This document shows, piece by piece, positions 6,541 through 13,744 of a stretch of DNA of 19,320 nt. The stretch lies in the NCBI GenBank assembly GCA_050297535.1, contig JBNKSV010000043.1, forward strand, positions 1-19,320, in the 5' to 3' direction. Below the pieces are notes generated by a model. The model was not told the origin of the DNA, searched no databases, and saw only the letters and a list, made by a program, of their open reading frames with translations. Source of the DNA: JAAGZL01 sp050297535 (GTDB lineage: Bacteria > Pseudomonadota > Gammaproteobacteria > Chromatiales > Chromatiaceae). The position numbers and the translations under genes are program-made. Within the stretch, counting starts at the first letter, position 1. Each line of letters starts with the position of its first letter.

Positions 6541-6613
6541 TTTTCATACCATGTTTTGTATACACATAGCCTATTTTAGGTCAGGTTCAGGGAAATTATT
6601 ATTACCACCAGTC

Positions 6614-7135
6614 TCACAACCGCCCGCCAGGCCAGGCAAACCCTGTAACCTTGGCAGTGCTTACCAGCCATTCTCCGGACACAAATCTCAATTCCATGGA
6701 AAGGCTGTAAATATCTGCACGTTCATCCACCGCTTGTATCCACTGTGCTGGTTTCTGGTATAGCTGTTCCAGTTCCGGGAACAACCTACCCTTGGTAGCC
6801 ATGATAAAATTCAACTTAACCTGTGCGACACTTTCATCTTCAGACAGCCTGATAGCGGGTTTGGAGTAATAGATATGGAATATCCCAAAACGTTTAAAAG
6901 TAACAAAGAGAAGTCTTCTTGCTTCGTCGCTTGTGTGTTTACCAGGATCCGCAACAAACCCATCCTGGGTTAGACCCATCAGGCCACCCAGGTCCTGTGC
7001 CTCAGCCAACGTAGCGGCGCGTTGAATAAGTTCAAGCGCCTCCTTTTCCCGATCTGTCTTGGAACATGCTGTTAGCAAAATCGACATCAAAAACAAGACG
7101 ACAAGGCAGTATATTTTTTGCGTCGGCCTTAGCAT
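6614..7135 (-). CDS. Small lipoprotein, unknown function
   Basis: 173 residues with a lipoprotein signal: MLRPTQKIYCLVVLFLMSILLTAC, lipobox LTAC with the lipidated Cys at 24, then SK, so sorting to the outer membrane is plausible. The mature part begins helical (TDREKEALELIQRAATLAEAQDLGGLMGLTQDGF) and continues as strand-rich sequence (VAQVKLNFIMATKG, YSLSMELRFVSGEWLVSTAKVTGF), resembling a small NTF2-like or SnoaL-type cone fold; that is an inference. A GTG at 7147 would overlap the upstream stop, but AGGTGG lies 8 bases before the ATG at 7135, which I choose. It is almost certainly translated with the upstream fusion gene, whose stop is 4 bases before this start. Confidence 0.82.
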   Translation of the reverse strand: MLRPTQKIYCLVVLFLMSILLTACSKTDREKEALELIQRAATLAEAQDLGGLMGLTQDGFVADPGKHTSDEARRLLFVTFKRFGIFHIYYSKPAIRLSEDESVAQVKLNFIMATKGRLFPELEQLYQKPAQWIQAVDERADIYSLSMELRFVSGEWLVSTAKVTGFAWPGGRL

Positions 7136-7139
7136 TAGA

Positions 7140-9416
7140 TTAACCACCTAACTTAACCAGATACTCGATGATATGCTCCCTGGTAGCGCCGATATCGCCA
7201 TACAGAATCCCATGGCGTATTGAAGGTATCATCTCCAGGCGTTTATCCGCGCTTCCTATCTTATCCATAACTATAGCTGCGCTCTCCGGCTGCACCACGG
7301 GATCATGGTCACCCTGCAGGATCAATGCAGGGCAATGGACATCTTCCAGCCTATTCTCTAACTTACTTACTAACATGCGCAGCTCAAACAAGGCATGCAC
7401 CGGCATGGACCGATAATTTATGTGGGTATTTTCGGTTTTGTCGTTATACCTGAATGGCACTATCCCCTCGTATGCCGGAAGCCAACCAACCAGTCTGTTG
7501 GCGGTATGTAGCAGCGGCACGAACACCATATTTTTATTTACAAACTTTATTGGCGTGGAGACAGACACCACCCCCGCCAATCCATCCGGTTCATCCGCCG
7601 CCAGCATAAGTGATATAGCCCCACCGGTAGAGAACCCGATCAGACAGACTTGGTCACAGTAGGCCAGCATCACATCGTAGGCCTGTCGCACCGACTCTAC
7701 CCAGTCTTCCCAACTCCTCTCCCGTAGATCCCAGGGTGAGGTGCCATGTCCCTTGAGGCGCGGCCCTATGACCGGATAGCCCAGGCTGGCAAGCTGTTCA
7801 CCAAACCCTCTAACCTCGGCTGGTGTGGCCAGGAAACCGTGGGTCAACACTATACCCAGGTCTTTAAAGCCGTCCGGCAGAAACAGAAAGGGATCGGCCG
7901 GATCGGTGGCTGTCTCCTGCTTCTTTACATCCGCATAGCGCGGCTTATCAAAACACTCTCTATCCCAACGCAACGACATCCCCATGTCATCAAACCTGAG
8001 TCCCGCGATCTCTTTCACATCCGGCATGGAGACATCTTTGACCGCTCGACCTATAACATTAGAAATTCCCTGTACTGGCTTTACTTCGTTGGCGTATACC
8101 TCAATCAGATTCTCCATCCTGATCACATCAAAATCATGCTCTATACAGAGCTTGGGCATAAACCTATACCTGCCATCCTTAGGTTCAATCAACTTCAGCT
8201 GATATGAGGTATCGAAAAATTGCTTCAGCCCCTCACAATTACCAACCAAGAGTCCGGCATAGGCATCGGGATTTCTCAGGCTACGGTGCAAATTGATATT
8301 CGGCAGTTTCTGAGCATATTTGACCGCCAGATAGAGCATGCGATGAAAATCATCATAGGCGACATCCTGTATCCCCTGCTCCAGGTGATGGTATATAACG
8401 AGAGATGCGAGATGGCTGAGGTTTACGGTTACCTGGTCATAGATCGCGCGCATGTAACTGTCGCGCAGCTTACTGGCGTTACGGCGAATCCGGGTAGAAA
8501 GAAAACGCCGCGCCATACTGCTCTCGGCCGGGTTCGGCACCAACAGATCATCCAGCGACTGAATGCAACTGCTACAACGGTGTGTTAACGGCCGTTCCCA
8601 ACGGCTCCAGTAATCCTCTGTGCATAGCATATCCCCCAGGCGAATATCCATATCCGTGTTCTTCAGTAACAGGTTTCCCTCTATCAGCAACTCCTCCGAC
8701 ATGCGCTTGCTGATGCCGTCACTAAACAACTCCACCCCGCGCCGCAACAGATTGTCGCTGACCCGCATTGGATAGAAGGTGATATTGGCCGGGACGATAG
8801 TGGATTTGCGGTGAACAGCATCGTATAAGACATTACGATCATTCATCTCCAGGACGTTAAGCCAGTAGTCTATGCGCCCCTTGTTGTCATGTTTAAGGTC
8901 GTTCCGTATCGACTGCTTGAGTAAATCCACCTTCAGCGATAACACTGCAGCGCCGGTGTGGTGCTTCCGTCGTTCCATGGCGCTACGGGAATAGATACTG
9001 TAGCGCCCATCCCTATCATGTACCCGGCGGTCTTTTACCATACCTCCTTCTGGAAAGATGATGACCTTGCGTCCACGCAAGATCTCTGTTGCCAGAAACG
9101 GTATAAGATGTGGATATTTATTCGGTACTGCACCGACGCTGCGCAAGAAACTTGAGAAATTATCATCCGCGTCGAACAGATCCTGGGACGCAAGGGAACG
9201 GCAATATGCGCCACTCTCCTTGTAGATAAGGTACTGGGGGATGAAGGTCTCGAAGCGGGCAAAATGATTGAACAGAAATATCTCGCCATCTGCCAACTGA
9301 CCATCGTGATGGTGCATCTTTATGTTGACGCTTAACAGGTGTTTGAGGATGGAGAACACCCGCACCGACCATTGGTAGGTAGAACTGTTTATGGTTAGTT
9401 CTTCAAATCCTTCCAC
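7140..9416 (-). CDS. Fusion protein: PlsC-like acyltransferase plus alpha/beta hydrolase
   Basis: 758 residues, two enzymatic domains. Residues about 35-220: PlsC/LPLAT-type acyltransferase, with the first motif NHFARFE (50-56) giving H51-X4-E56 rather than the usual H-X4-D, and the third motif FPEGG (121-125). Residues about 220-500 form a helical linker region I cannot assign; it has a C-X2-C (CSSC, 281-284). Residues about 519-758: monoacylglycerol-lipase or carboxylesterase-like alpha/beta hydrolase with oxyanion HGF (526-528), nucleophile S596 in GFSTGG, acid D705 in QGDHDPVV and histidine H735 in SIRHGILYGD. No signal peptide is seen, so it probably acts at the cytoplasmic face of the membrane. 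The only usable start is a GTG at 9416, with an in-frame stop shortly upstream and a weak ribosome binding site. It likely remodels acyl lipids; the substrate is unknown. Confidence 0.88.
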   Translation of the reverse strand: MEGFEELTINSSTYQWSVRVFSILKHLLSVNIKMHHHDGQLADGEIFLFNHFARFETFIPQYLIYKESGAYCRSLASQDLFDADDNFSSFLRSVGAVPNKYPHLIPFLATEILRGRKVIIFPEGGMVKDRRVHDRDGRYSIYSRSAMERRKHHTGAAVLSLKVDLLKQSIRNDLKHDNKGRIDYWLNVLEMNDRNVLYDAVHRKSTIVPANITFYPMRVSDNLLRRGVELFSDGISKRMSEELLIEGNLLLKNTDMDIRLGDMLCTEDYWSRWERPLTHRCSSCIQSLDDLLVPNPAESSMARRFLSTRIRRNASKLRDSYMRAIYDQVTVNLSHLASLVIYHHLEQGIQDVAYDDFHRMLYLAVKYAQKLPNINLHRSLRNPDAYAGLLVGNCEGLKQFFDTSYQLKLIEPKDGRYRFMPKLCIEHDFDVIRMENLIEVYANEVKPVQGISNVIGRAVKDVSMPDVKEIAGLRFDDMGMSLRWDRECFDKPRYADVKKQETATDPADPFLFLPDGFKDLGIVLTHGFLATPAEVRGFGEQLASLGYPVIGPRLKGHGTSPWDLRERSWEDWVESVRQAYDVMLAYCDQVCLIGFSTGGAISLMLAADEPDGLAGVVSVSTPIKFVNKNMVFVPLLHTANRLVGWLPAYEGIVPFRYNDKTENTHINYRSMPVHALFELRMLVSKLENRLEDVHCPALILQGDHDPVVQPESAAIVMDKIGSADKRLEMIPSIRHGILYGDIGATREHIIEYLVKLGG

Positions 9417-9485
9417 AAAAGCTTTCTCGCGCTAGCTTCCCAAACGCTGGGGTTGATTTCAGACTATGCGCGAAACCAGGTTTGG

Positions 9486-10364
9486 TCAAGACGGATGTCC
9501 GATTGAGATGATCTTCTGTCTCGCCGCACCACCCAATATTTTGTCCAGATGCATCTCTACGGACTGCTCCAGGCCAAGCTCTCCGGCCAGCACCGCAGCC
9601 TCATACTCTCGCATCCATAACCCGACCAAGCCACGCGCATGCCGCAGTTCCATGAACATCAATCTGGTCATGGGACCTCCCGCATCCATAAAGCCACTGC
9701 GTTCATAATCGAGTTCAGTGCGCAATCTGTCGTAATCCAGACGTACAATCGTCGCCCGCCAGTTACCATGTGAATAGCTAAGTTGCGCGTACGCTGCGCG
9801 ATAGTCACGATCAAACGGCGTACCCACCGAGCCACTGTTCACTATCGTCGTTCCGTTAAATTCCCGTATAAACGGCCAATGGGTATGCGATGTAATAAAG
9901 ATATCTCTGCCGCTGCCGATCTTATCCGGCAGTTCATAGTCCTCAGTCCTTGGGGTTATACCATCTCGATTACCCAGCCTGGTGCCATGGGTAATATGCA
10001 GGGTTCCACCTTCCAACTCATCCATATCGAGATAGTCCGCCCAACCAGCTATGAAATCTAGCTGCTGCCGGTCAAACTGAGTATAGGTCCAGTGACTGAA
10101 GCGACGCATCTCATATATCACGCCGCTCCTCGGTTCTTCACTAGTACCGCAGTTGAGTACGAAATCCTCGTGATTGCCCTTCAGAAACAGCGCGTCCGAA
10201 AATCTGTCCAGCACCATCTGCAACACCTGCAGACTGCAGGGACCGCGATTAATCAGGTCACCGTTTACAATCAGCTCGCCTGGCGTCCAGCGCTCAATAT
10301 CCTCCAGCACCGCTTGCAGGGCTGGCACATTGCCGTGGATATCAGAGATTACAGCTATCTTCAT
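9486..10364 (-). CDS. Calcineurin-like metallophosphoesterase
   Basis: A two-metal phosphoesterase of the YfcE/ApaH-like superfamily, cytoplasmic. 292 residues. All metal-binding motifs are present in order: DIHGN (D8, H10), GDLINRG (D36), GNHE (N64, H65), ITHGT (H126) and SHTHWP (H160, H162), followed by NSGSVGTPFD, typical of single-domain phosphodiesterases of this group. About 70 extra C-terminal residues follow the core (from around 215), including ARGLVGLWMREYEAAV, of unknown role. The substrate could be a phosphodiester, a nucleotide or a protein phosphate. The stop lies 69 bp before the acyltransferase-hydrolase start, in the same direction, so co-transcription is likely and this would be the first gene of the operon. 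Confidence 0.93.
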   Translation of the reverse strand: MKIAVISDIHGNVPALQAVLEDIERWTPGELIVNGDLINRGPCSLQVLQMVLDRFSDALFLKGNHEDFVLNCGTSEEPRSGVIYEMRRFSHWTYTQFDRQQLDFIAGWADYLDMDELEGGTLHITHGTRLGNRDGITPRTEDYELPDKIGSGRDIFITSHTHWPFIREFNGTTIVNSGSVGTPFDRDYRAAYAQLSYSHGNWRATIVRLDYDRLRTELDYERSGFMDAGGPMTRLMFMELRHARGLVGLWMREYEAAVLAGELGLEQSVEMHLDKILGGAARQKIISIGHPS

Positions 10365-10454
10365 ATAAATACTTCAGACAATTCTCATAACGATTTAACT
10401 CGCGCAAAGATGCAAAGGGCGCCAAGCAAATCCATGCATTTGATAGCTTTGAGT

Positions 10455-10685
10455 CTCTTGCGCGTTGGCAAGAGTCTGGATTAAACCAGACCTGCTGCTC
10501 AAACAATTCTACCCGCAGAGTGAGAATTATCAATGATCCCTACTAAATCGCTTGGTTTAATGTAGCAACTCTCAGGATAGATCAGAGCTTATCAGATCTC
10601 TGCTAAGAGCCTTATTAACTTAATGTTATATGCTAGCCAGTCGCCGCTCTCTCTCCTCGTTCTTTGGCGGCTGGCTTATTTTTTT
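10455..10685 (+). ncRNA. Candidate structured RNA ending in an intrinsic terminator
   Basis: Seen: CTCTTGC (10455-10461) pairs with GCAAGAG (10468-10474), directly followed by GTCTGG (10474-10479) with CCAGAC (10486-10491). About 140 bp downstream is a canonical + strand terminator with no coding sequence before it. A terminator upstream of the bioA promoter needs a transcript to stop, so either a small RNA or a leader is made here. I could not find a good promoter, so the 5' end is a guess. Confidence 0.28.
10635..10685 (+). terminator. Strong intrinsic terminator upstream of bioA
   Basis: AGCCAGTCGCC (10635-10645) pairs with GGCGGCTGGCT (10666-10676) over 11 bp with one G-T wobble; the 20-base loop is pyrimidine-rich. 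TTATTTTTTT follows (10676-10685). Only the + orientation has the T tract. It lies before the bioA promoter, so it ends an upstream transcript and would insulate bioA. Confidence 0.75.
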
Positions 10686-10706
10686 CTATACCATCCACCC
10701 CGCTGA

Positions 10707-10736
10707 TTCATACTGCCAGCCAGTCTAGCCTATAAT
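10707..10736 (+). promoter_or_regulatory. Candidate bioA promoter
   Basis: A perfect -10 hexamer TATAAT (10731-10736), with TTCATA (10707-10712, 4 of 6 to -35) 18 bp upstream. AGGA (10760-10763) is the likely ribosome binding site for the ATG at 10776. I see no BirA-type operator repeat over it. Confidence 0.5.
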
Positions 10737-10775
10737 TAAGCTCATCTCCTTTTCACATCAGGACATGACAACAAC

Positions 10776-12065
10776 ATGAGCATGGATCAAGATCAAATAC
10801 TGGCACTGGACCGCAGCATCATCTGGCACCCATACAGTTCGATAAATTCAGACATTCCCGTCTATTCAGTTGCCTCGGCAGAAGGGGTGCATCTGCATCT
10901 AAGTGACGGCCGTGTGCTTATAGACGGGATGTCCTCATGGTGGTGCGCCATCCATGGTTACAACCATCCAGTAATGAACAAGGCTATCGAAGAGCAGTTG
11001 CAACGAATGTCCCACGTCATGTTTGGTGGCCTAACACACCAGCCCGCAGTGGAACTGGCTGCCAAACTGGTGGAACTAACCCCCAAGCCTTTACAAACCG
11101 TGTTCTTCGCCGACTCTGGTTCAGTCTCGGTAGAGGTGGCCATGAAGATGGCCATCCAGTACTGGTACGCCAAGAAGCAACCGGAGAAGGACCTCTTCCT
11201 GACCATCCACAACGGTTATCACGGAGATACCTTCGGGGCCATGTCAGTTTGTGATCCGATAAGCGGCATGCACTCCATATTTTCCGGGGTGTTGGCCAGA
11301 CAACTCTTTGTAGACTCTCCCACCTGTGGTTTTGGTGAGCACTGCAATCAGTCAGATATCGCACCGCTTGAGGAACAACTGGAAAAGAACCATGATCAGA
11401 TCGCGGCGGTTATCATGGAGCCCATCGTGCAAGGCGCGGGCGGCATGCGTTTCTATTCGGCCGAATACCTTAAACAGATACGCGAGCTATGCGACAAGTA
11501 TGGCGTATTGCTGATACTGGACGAGATCGCCACCGGCTTCGGACGCACTGGCAAGATGTTCGCCTGTGAACACGCCGGGATCTCACCGGACATAATGTGC
11601 GTTGGCAAAGCCCTGACAGGTGGCTACATGACCCTGGCCGCCACCCTAACCACACGGGAGGTCAGTGCTACCATAAGCAGCGGCCAACCAGGACAGTTCA
11701 TGCACGGCCCCACCTTCATGGCCAACCCTCTGGCCTGCTCGGCCGCCCTGGCCAGCATTCATCTGCTGACAGAATCACCCTGGCACGTACGCATTGATAA
11801 GATTGAACTAGGGCTGGGCAGAGGGCTGGATCCTTGCAGAAAGCTACCGCAGGTTGCGGATGTCAGGGTGCTAGGCGCCATCGGCGTAGTGGAGATGAAA
11901 AAACCTGTGGATATGTGCACCATACAACCAGCCCTGGTGGAAGAAGGTGTATGGGTGCGACCATTCGGCAAGCTGGTATATCTGATGCCGCCCTACATAA
12001 TTAATGACCACGACCTGGATAAGTTAACCTCTGCAGTGCGAAATGTTGTATCGGCAATCGCTTAA
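10776..12065 (+). CDS. bioA: Adenosylmethionine-8-amino-7-oxononanoate aminotransferase
   Basis: Third-to-last step of biotin synthesis: moves an amino group from S-adenosylmethionine to 8-amino-7-oxononanoate (KAPA), giving 7,8-diaminononanoate; a cytoplasmic PLP enzyme dimer. 429 residues, full length. Diagnostic features: IWHPYSS (16-22), GMSSWWCAIHGYN (51-63) with the paired Trp of the KAPA site, the FADSGSVSVEVAMKMA PLP-phosphate loop (111-126), NGYHGDTFGAMSVCD (146-160), the LDEIATGFGRTG stretch with D249, the PLP lysine K278 in VGKALTGGY, and GPTFMANPLACSAA. The WW and DEIATGFGRTG signatures separate BioA from ornithine and GABA aminotransferases. No other bio genes are in the window; stand-alone bioA occurs in many proteobacteria. 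Confidence 0.96.
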   Translation: MSMDQDQILALDRSIIWHPYSSINSDIPVYSVASAEGVHLHLSDGRVLIDGMSSWWCAIHGYNHPVMNKAIEEQLQRMSHVMFGGLTHQPAVELAAKLVELTPKPLQTVFFADSGSVSVEVAMKMAIQYWYAKKQPEKDLFLTIHNGYHGDTFGAMSVCDPISGMHSIFSGVLARQLFVDSPTCGFGEHCNQSDIAPLEEQLEKNHDQIAAVIMEPIVQGAGGMRFYSAEYLKQIRELCDKYGVLLILDEIATGFGRTGKMFACEHAGISPDIMCVGKALTGGYMTLAATLTTREVSATISSGQPGQFMHGPTFMANPLACSAALASIHLLTESPWHVRIDKIELGLGRGLDPCRKLPQVADVRVLGAIGVVEMKKPVDMCTIQPALVEEGVWVRPFGKLVYLMPPYIINDHDLDKLTSAVRNVVSAIA

Positions 12066-12121
12066 CCCCCCATCAAGCAGGCCTTTGATCTTGGGAAATA
12101 ATTTTGCATGCACCGCGTCCA

Positions 12122-12161
12122 TCCAGCTTGGTTAAATGCACCCGCATCTAACCAGGCTGGA
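12122..12161. terminator. Long bidirectional terminator between bioA and the CZB gene
   Basis: TCCAGCTTGGTTA (12122-12134) pairs with TAACCAGGCTGGA (12149-12161): 13 bp with one G-T wobble. The pairing continues past a mismatch as ATGC-ACCC-GCAT (12136-12147). T-rich sequence follows on + (12164-12176), and AAATAATTTT precedes it, giving a looser T-rich run on -. It lies between converging genes, fitting use by both. Confidence 0.65.
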
Positions 12162-12230
12162 GGATTATTTGTGTTTGAGTAACAGCGATTGAAGGAGAGT
12201 GGTTACCTCCGACCAACCAAGACTGTTGCC

Positions 12231-12665
12231 TCAAGCATCAGGAAGCTCTTTGATCTCTTGTTCTAAAAGATCTATAGCCTGTAACAGCGTCTCCGAAACC
12301 CCGACCAACTCCTCCATATAACTTCTGGCCAGAGCCAGACGCTCGTTTTCCCTATCCTCCTTGGTGGAAAACAGTTTCTTGAATACGCCGGCATTATCTT
12401 TTGAATGCAGCAAATCGAAGATCTTTTTATAGATCGCATGCAGCATCTCGTGCGGTGTATATATTGCCTCATATGCGGAAAGGTGACCCAGCTGTTCTTT
12501 ACCATCGCCGTGATACCATTGACCGAAAACACAGGATGTGTGTTCCACCGGTATTTTATCATCGTCAACAGACACTCCAGAGACAAGCGCCTGGGCATAG
12601 GCACGCCATTTAAGGTGTGCCCCTTTTGCTTTACGCAGTTTATCTAACGCTATTTTTTTATTCAT
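12231..12665 (-). CDS. Stand-alone CZB-domain zinc-binding protein
   Basis: The CZB (chemoreceptor zinc-binding) domain binds Zn2+ through three His and one Cys and normally ends chemoreceptors or diguanylate cyclases as a zinc or redox (HOCl) sensor. Here it is nearly the whole 144-residue protein. The ligand set is complete: H17 in AKGAHLKWR, C45 in EHTSCVFGQW, and H72 and H76 in YTPHEMLHAIYK. A C-terminal helix (EELVGVSETLLQAIDLLEQEIKEL) replaces the usual partner domain. No membrane span or signal peptide. The frame is open to 12806, but GGAG lies 9 bases before the ATG at 12665 and the conserved domain begins there, so I take that start. Partner proteins are not encoded nearby; it may work in trans with a chemoreceptor or cyclase. 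Confidence 0.9.
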   Translation of the reverse strand: MNKKIALDKLRKAKGAHLKWRAYAQALVSGVSVDDDKIPVEHTSCVFGQWYHGDGKEQLGHLSAYEAIYTPHEMLHAIYKKIFDLLHSKDNAGVFKKLFSTKEDRENERLALARSYMEELVGVSETLLQAIDLLEQEIKELPDA

Positions 12666-12691
12666 GGAAGGCATCTCCATACTCCAGGGTT

Positions 12692-12724
12692 GGTAAAATA
12701 ATATGCTTCTGTGAAAACAGAAGC
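12692..12724 (-). promoter_or_regulatory. Terminator-like hairpin in the leader of the CZB gene
   Basis: Read on the minus strand, GCTTCTG-TTTTCA-CAGAAGC is a perfect 7-bp hairpin followed by ATATTATTTTACC, about 30 bases before the CZB start codon. It may attenuate read-through from the cytochrome b gene or control CZB expression. The T tract is interrupted. Confidence 0.35.
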
Positions 12725-12797
12725 AGGAAGTTTCCACCATTTCCATGGCGTGGAAAAAAGAATATCCCAGCCTGTTATTGTTATTGCTGGTTATAGT

Positions 12798-12844
12798 GTT
12801 ATACAAACACTCTCTTCTTACCGTGAGTTTTGATCATAACTCAC
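12798..12844 (-). promoter_or_regulatory. Candidate CZB promoter overlapped by a 22-bp palindrome
   Basis: On the minus strand TATAAC (12798-12803) is a 5-of-6 match to -10; the hexamer 17 bp upstream (12821-12826, TCACGG) is poor. A 22-bp palindrome at 12823-12844 (arms GTGAGTT and AACTCAC around a TGATCA core, 10 of 11 pairs matching) overlaps that -35. A poor -35 overlapped by a dyad is typical of regulator-dependent promoters. The regulator is unknown. Confidence 0.45.
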
Positions 12845-12969
12845 ATATCTGCAAAAAATCCATACATAAAAAATGCTCTAACTCATTGTATATAAACAAT
12901 GAACAAGAAATTAGACAGCTGATATTTATACCCTGCGTTATGGGAATTACTCTTTAAATACTAGACAAA

Positions 12970-13680
12970 TTACATAGCTAAAAAATAAACCGCAGCCACA
13001 CTGATAATAAAAAGCACCAGGGCCAGAAGAACACCTCCACCCCGTACATCCTCCGCCTGCACACCAGGTGGCAATTCTTTATATCCGCTAAACATCGCAG
13101 ATATAAGATTCTCACCCCGGAACAGCTTATGCCAAATCACAGCGGAAACATGCAGCACCACCAGGACCAATAACAGGTTAAACATCAATCCATGCAGCCA
13201 TGTCATATAATCGCTGACATCCTTCGATACCAGATAGGCAAGCGGCCCCTCGAAAAATACATCATCATTGGAGAACAGCCCCAATATCACTTGCAATATT
13301 ACTGTAAGCAACAAGACTATGACCATCCAGCCACCCAACGGATTGTGTCCTGCCACAAACTCGTCCTGCCTTATCAACAGAGAGCGTGCATAAGCGATAA
13401 CAGCGCCAGGGCCACGCACAAATTGGGAAAAGCGTGCGTAACTGCTACCAACAAAACCCCATAGCAATCTAAACACTACCAAGGCAAGCGCGGCAAAACC
13501 CATCTTTGCATGCAGTTCGATCACATCAATAGGGACATTTGCGGTAATAACCAAGGCTATCATCAGCGCCACTAGCGTCCAGTGAAATAGGCGTACCGGA
13601 ACATCCCAAACAATGACACGGGAATGATCGTTAGGAGTAGTGCTTGTCTTGGTTTCTGCGTCTGATAGTGTATGCGGCAT
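12970..13680 (-). CDS. b-type cytochrome (cytochrome b561 / NiFe-hydrogenase cytochrome b-like)
   Basis: A di-heme inner-membrane cytochrome that probably passes electrons from the quinone pool to a periplasmic partner. 236 residues. Four core spans at about 32-50, 58-80, 115-136 and 160-186, plus a fifth near the C-terminus (214-234). The likely heme ligands are H33 (RLFHWT), H57 (ELHAKMG), H163 (WLHG) and H177 (VLHVSAV). The opening WDVPVRLFHW and GHNPLGGWM are typical of the hydrogenase cytochrome b/b561 family. There is no hydrogenase gene nearby. It lies 64 bp downstream of cytochrome c' in the same direction; this pairing is common in proteobacteria and suggests they exchange electrons. 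A terminator between them means it is probably expressed at a lower level or from its own signal. Confidence 0.9.
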   Translation of the reverse strand: MPHTLSDAETKTSTTPNDHSRVIVWDVPVRLFHWTLVALMIALVITANVPIDVIELHAKMGFAALALVVFRLLWGFVGSSYARFSQFVRGPGAVIAYARSLLIRQDEFVAGHNPLGGWMVIVLLLTVILQVILGLFSNDDVFFEGPLAYLVSKDVSDYMTWLHGLMFNLLLVLVVLHVSAVIWHKLFRGENLISAMFSGYKELPPGVQAEDVRGGGVLLALVLFIISVAAVYFLAM

Positions 13681-13702
13681 ACTGGCTTATCCCGTCAGAG
13701 AT

Positions 13703-13732
13703 AAAAAAGGCCGCATGTTTCCATGCGGCCTT
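13703..13732 (-). terminator. Strong intrinsic terminator after cytochrome c'
   Basis: Read on the minus strand: an 11-bp perfect stem (13707-13717 with 13722-13732, core GGCCGCATG) with a 4-base loop, followed by a T run (complement of A13703-13708). It starts about 12 bases after the cytochrome c' stop and just before the cytochrome b start, so it limits read-through between the two genes. Confidence 0.85.
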
Positions 13733-13744
13733 ATTCGGTTGATC

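Larger units (their letters stand above)
10365..10775. other. Non-coding spacer between divergent genes, structured
   Basis: 411 bp between the phosphoesterase start (-) and bioA (+). No convincing gene. From left to right: a stretch at 10400-10427 built of GCGCAAAG/GCAAAG-like units, two adjacent hairpins (10455-10491), a weak hairpin with arms CAGAG/CTCTG (10583-10602), a strong + strand terminator (10635-10685), and a promoter for bioA. The promoter of the minus-strand operon must also lie here, but I see no clear match. Confidence 0.6.
12666..12969. other. AT-rich non-coding spacer upstream of the CZB gene
   Basis: 304 bp with no convincing gene. It holds a candidate minus-strand promoter and palindrome (12798-12844), and two hairpins that would fall in the CZB leader: TTTCCAC/GTGGAAA (12731-12737, 12750-12756) and GCTTCTG/CAGAAGC (12705-12711, 12718-12724). 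I see nothing distinctive between 12845 and 12969. Confidence 0.6.

Noticed and set aside
7136..7147. GTG start of the lipoprotein overlapping the upstream stop
   Set aside because: AGGTGG sits 8 bases before the ATG at 7135, which also gives a standard lipoprotein signal length.
12666..12806. Longer start for the CZB protein
   Set aside because: The extra 47 residues have no family match, while GGAG is properly spaced to the ATG at 12665.
12823..12844. FNR or CRP binding site
   Set aside because: The half sites (GTGAGTT) and spacing do not fit TTGAT-N4-ATCAA or TGTGA-N6-TCACA.
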